Shown: in pieces, positions 63,299-64,000 of the stretch
Layout of the letters: each line of letters begins with the position of its first letter
How positions within the stretch are numbered: position 1 is the first letter of the stretch
Assembly (NCBI RefSeq): GCF_003362805.1
Contig: NZ_QNQT01000009.1
Coordinates: 62,001 to 126,000, forward strand
Reading direction: 5' to 3'
DNA from: Neobacillus piezotolerans
Lineage (GTDB): Bacteria; Bacillota; Bacilli; Bacillales; Cytobacillaceae
Length of the DNA stretch: 64,000 nucleotides
Translations under genes and position numbers: made by a program
The notes under the pieces: generated by a model
Told to the model about the DNA's origin: nothing
Databases searched by the model: none
The model's input: the letters and a program-made list of their open reading frames with translations, nothing else

Positions 63299-64000
63299 AT
63301 GGGTTTTTCTTTAAAAGGTAAAACATATGTTGTCATGGGAGTTGCAAATAAACGGAGCATTGCCTGGGGGATTGCAAGGTCGCTCCATACAGCAGGCGCG
63401 CGCCTTATTTTTACATACGCGGGCGAACGTTTGGGCGATTCAGTCCGTGAATTGGCCGGCTCGCTTGAAGCGGAAGGCACAATCGTGCTTCCTTGTGACA
63501 TCTCTTCCGATGAAGAAATCAAAGAGTGCTTCTCCAAAATTAAAGAAGCAGTCGGCACCATCCATGGAGTAGCGCACTGCATCGCATTTGCCAATAAGGA
63601 AGAGCTGAGCGGCGAATACCTGAACACAACACGTGACGGCTTCCTGCTTGCACACAACATCTCTTCGTATTCACTGACCGCGGTCGTTAAAGAAGCACGC
63701 GGCTTGATGACGGAAGGCGGCAGCATTGTCACCATGACGTATCTTGGCGGCGAGCGCGCAATCCAGAACTACAATGTTATGGGAGTTGCAAAAGCTTCAC
63801 TTGACGCAAGCGTCCGTTACCTTGCGGCAGACCTTGGCAAGGATAACATCCGTGTCAATTCCATCTCTGCCGGTCCAATCCGCACGCTTTCCGCGAAAGG
63901 TGTCAGCGATTTCAACGACATTCTTAAGGTTATTGAGGAAAAAGCTCCGCTCCGCCGCGCCACAACGACCGAAGAAGTCGGCGATACAGCGGTATTCCTG
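63299..64000 (+). CDS. fabI: Enoyl-ACP reductase FabI (3' end outside window)
   Basis: NADH/NADPH-dependent enoyl-ACP reductase of the SDR type; the first 234 codons are inside the window and no stop is reached. It opens MGFSLKGKTYVVMGVANKRS; the cofactor loop is GVANKRSIAWG, with the SISAGPIRTLSAKG segment late. The catalytic Tyr-x6-Lys is in YNVMGVAKASLDASVRYLA. GGGGGGAT lies upstream of ATG at 63299. A FapR operator precedes it, as for fabH-fabF. It should continue to about residue 258. Confidence 0.95.
   Translation, partial: MGFSLKGKTYVVMGVANKRSIAWGIARSLHTAGARLIFTYAGERLGDSVRELAGSLEAEGTIVLPCDISSDEEIKECFSKIKEAVGTIHGVAHCIAFANKEELSGEYLNTTRDGFLLAHNISSYSLTAVVKEARGLMTEGGSIVTMTYLGGERAIQNYNVMGVAKASLDASVRYLAADLGKDNIRVNSISAGPIRTLSAKGVSDFNDILKVIEEKAPLRRATTTEEVGDTAVFL

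Overview
The window reads as an ordinary Bacillaceae (Firmicutes) chromosome segment. Genes are dense, start with AGGAGG-type ribosome-binding sites, use frequent GTG/TTG starts, and end at strong stem-plus-U terminators. Gene order follows the Bacillus subtilis yis, yit and yja/yjb blocks closely (yisK-yisL-yisN; yajQ-cvfB-yitS-yitT-ipi-yizC-yitU-yitV-yitW; yjzC-yjzD-yjaU-yjaV-fabH-fabF-yjaZ-app-yjbA-trpS-opp-spx-mecA; coiA-pepF-yizD-roxS-yjbH-yjbI-yjbK-yjbL-relQ-nadK-yjbO-prpE-fabI). It is not B. subtilis itself: med, comZ, wprA, yjbB, yjbC and yjbJ are absent from their usual places, and several modules lie between the conserved blocks. The genus is not determined from sequence alone.

Layout. 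0-3.3 kb: end of a Tad/Flp-type secretion or pilus locus (ATPase cut by the window edge, then tadB and tadC). 3.4-5.5 kb: yisK, yisL, yisN. 5.7-9.3 kb: two divergent GH13 genes, an intracellular cyclomaltodextrinase-like enzyme and a secreted, membrane-anchored amylase homologue with altered catalytic positions. 9.4-18.3 kb: stress-type SDR, YajQ, CvfB, DegV, YitT, a secreted BsuPI-domain protein, small proteins, YitU, YitV, YitW. 18.3-27.8 kb: an anaerobic/nitrate-respiration island with a DsrE-like protein, a radical SAM/SPASM enzyme, two Fnr regulators carrying C-terminal cysteine clusters, molybdenum cofactor genes (moaA, moeA, mobB), the Fe-S repair protein Ric, a NarI-like membrane protein and YwiC. 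Four promoters here have an FNR-type palindrome centred about 41.5 bp upstream of the inferred start, suggesting one oxygen-controlled regulon.

28-33.9 kb: small proteins, yjaU/yjaV and fatty-acid initiation and elongation genes (fabH, fabF) behind a FapR operator. 34-49 kb: two oligopeptide ABC transporters (app and opp) flanking yjbA and trpS, the latter with a T-box leader. 49-64 kb: the disulfide-stress and proteolysis group (spx, mecA, yjbH/yjbI), competence gene coiA, cardiolipin synthase, oligoendopeptidase F, the small RNA RoxS/RsaE, the alarmone and NADP genes relQ and nadK, a pseudouridine synthase, prpE and the start of fabI, which also has a FapR operator.

No tRNA, rRNA, CRISPR array, transposase or phage gene was seen. 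The most unusual items are the FNR island (uncharacterised radical SAM enzyme and a NarI-like protein without the usual haem ligands), the catalytically altered membrane amylase, a structured leader upstream of moaA, a few unannotated small genes, and two families of intergenic tandem repeats.
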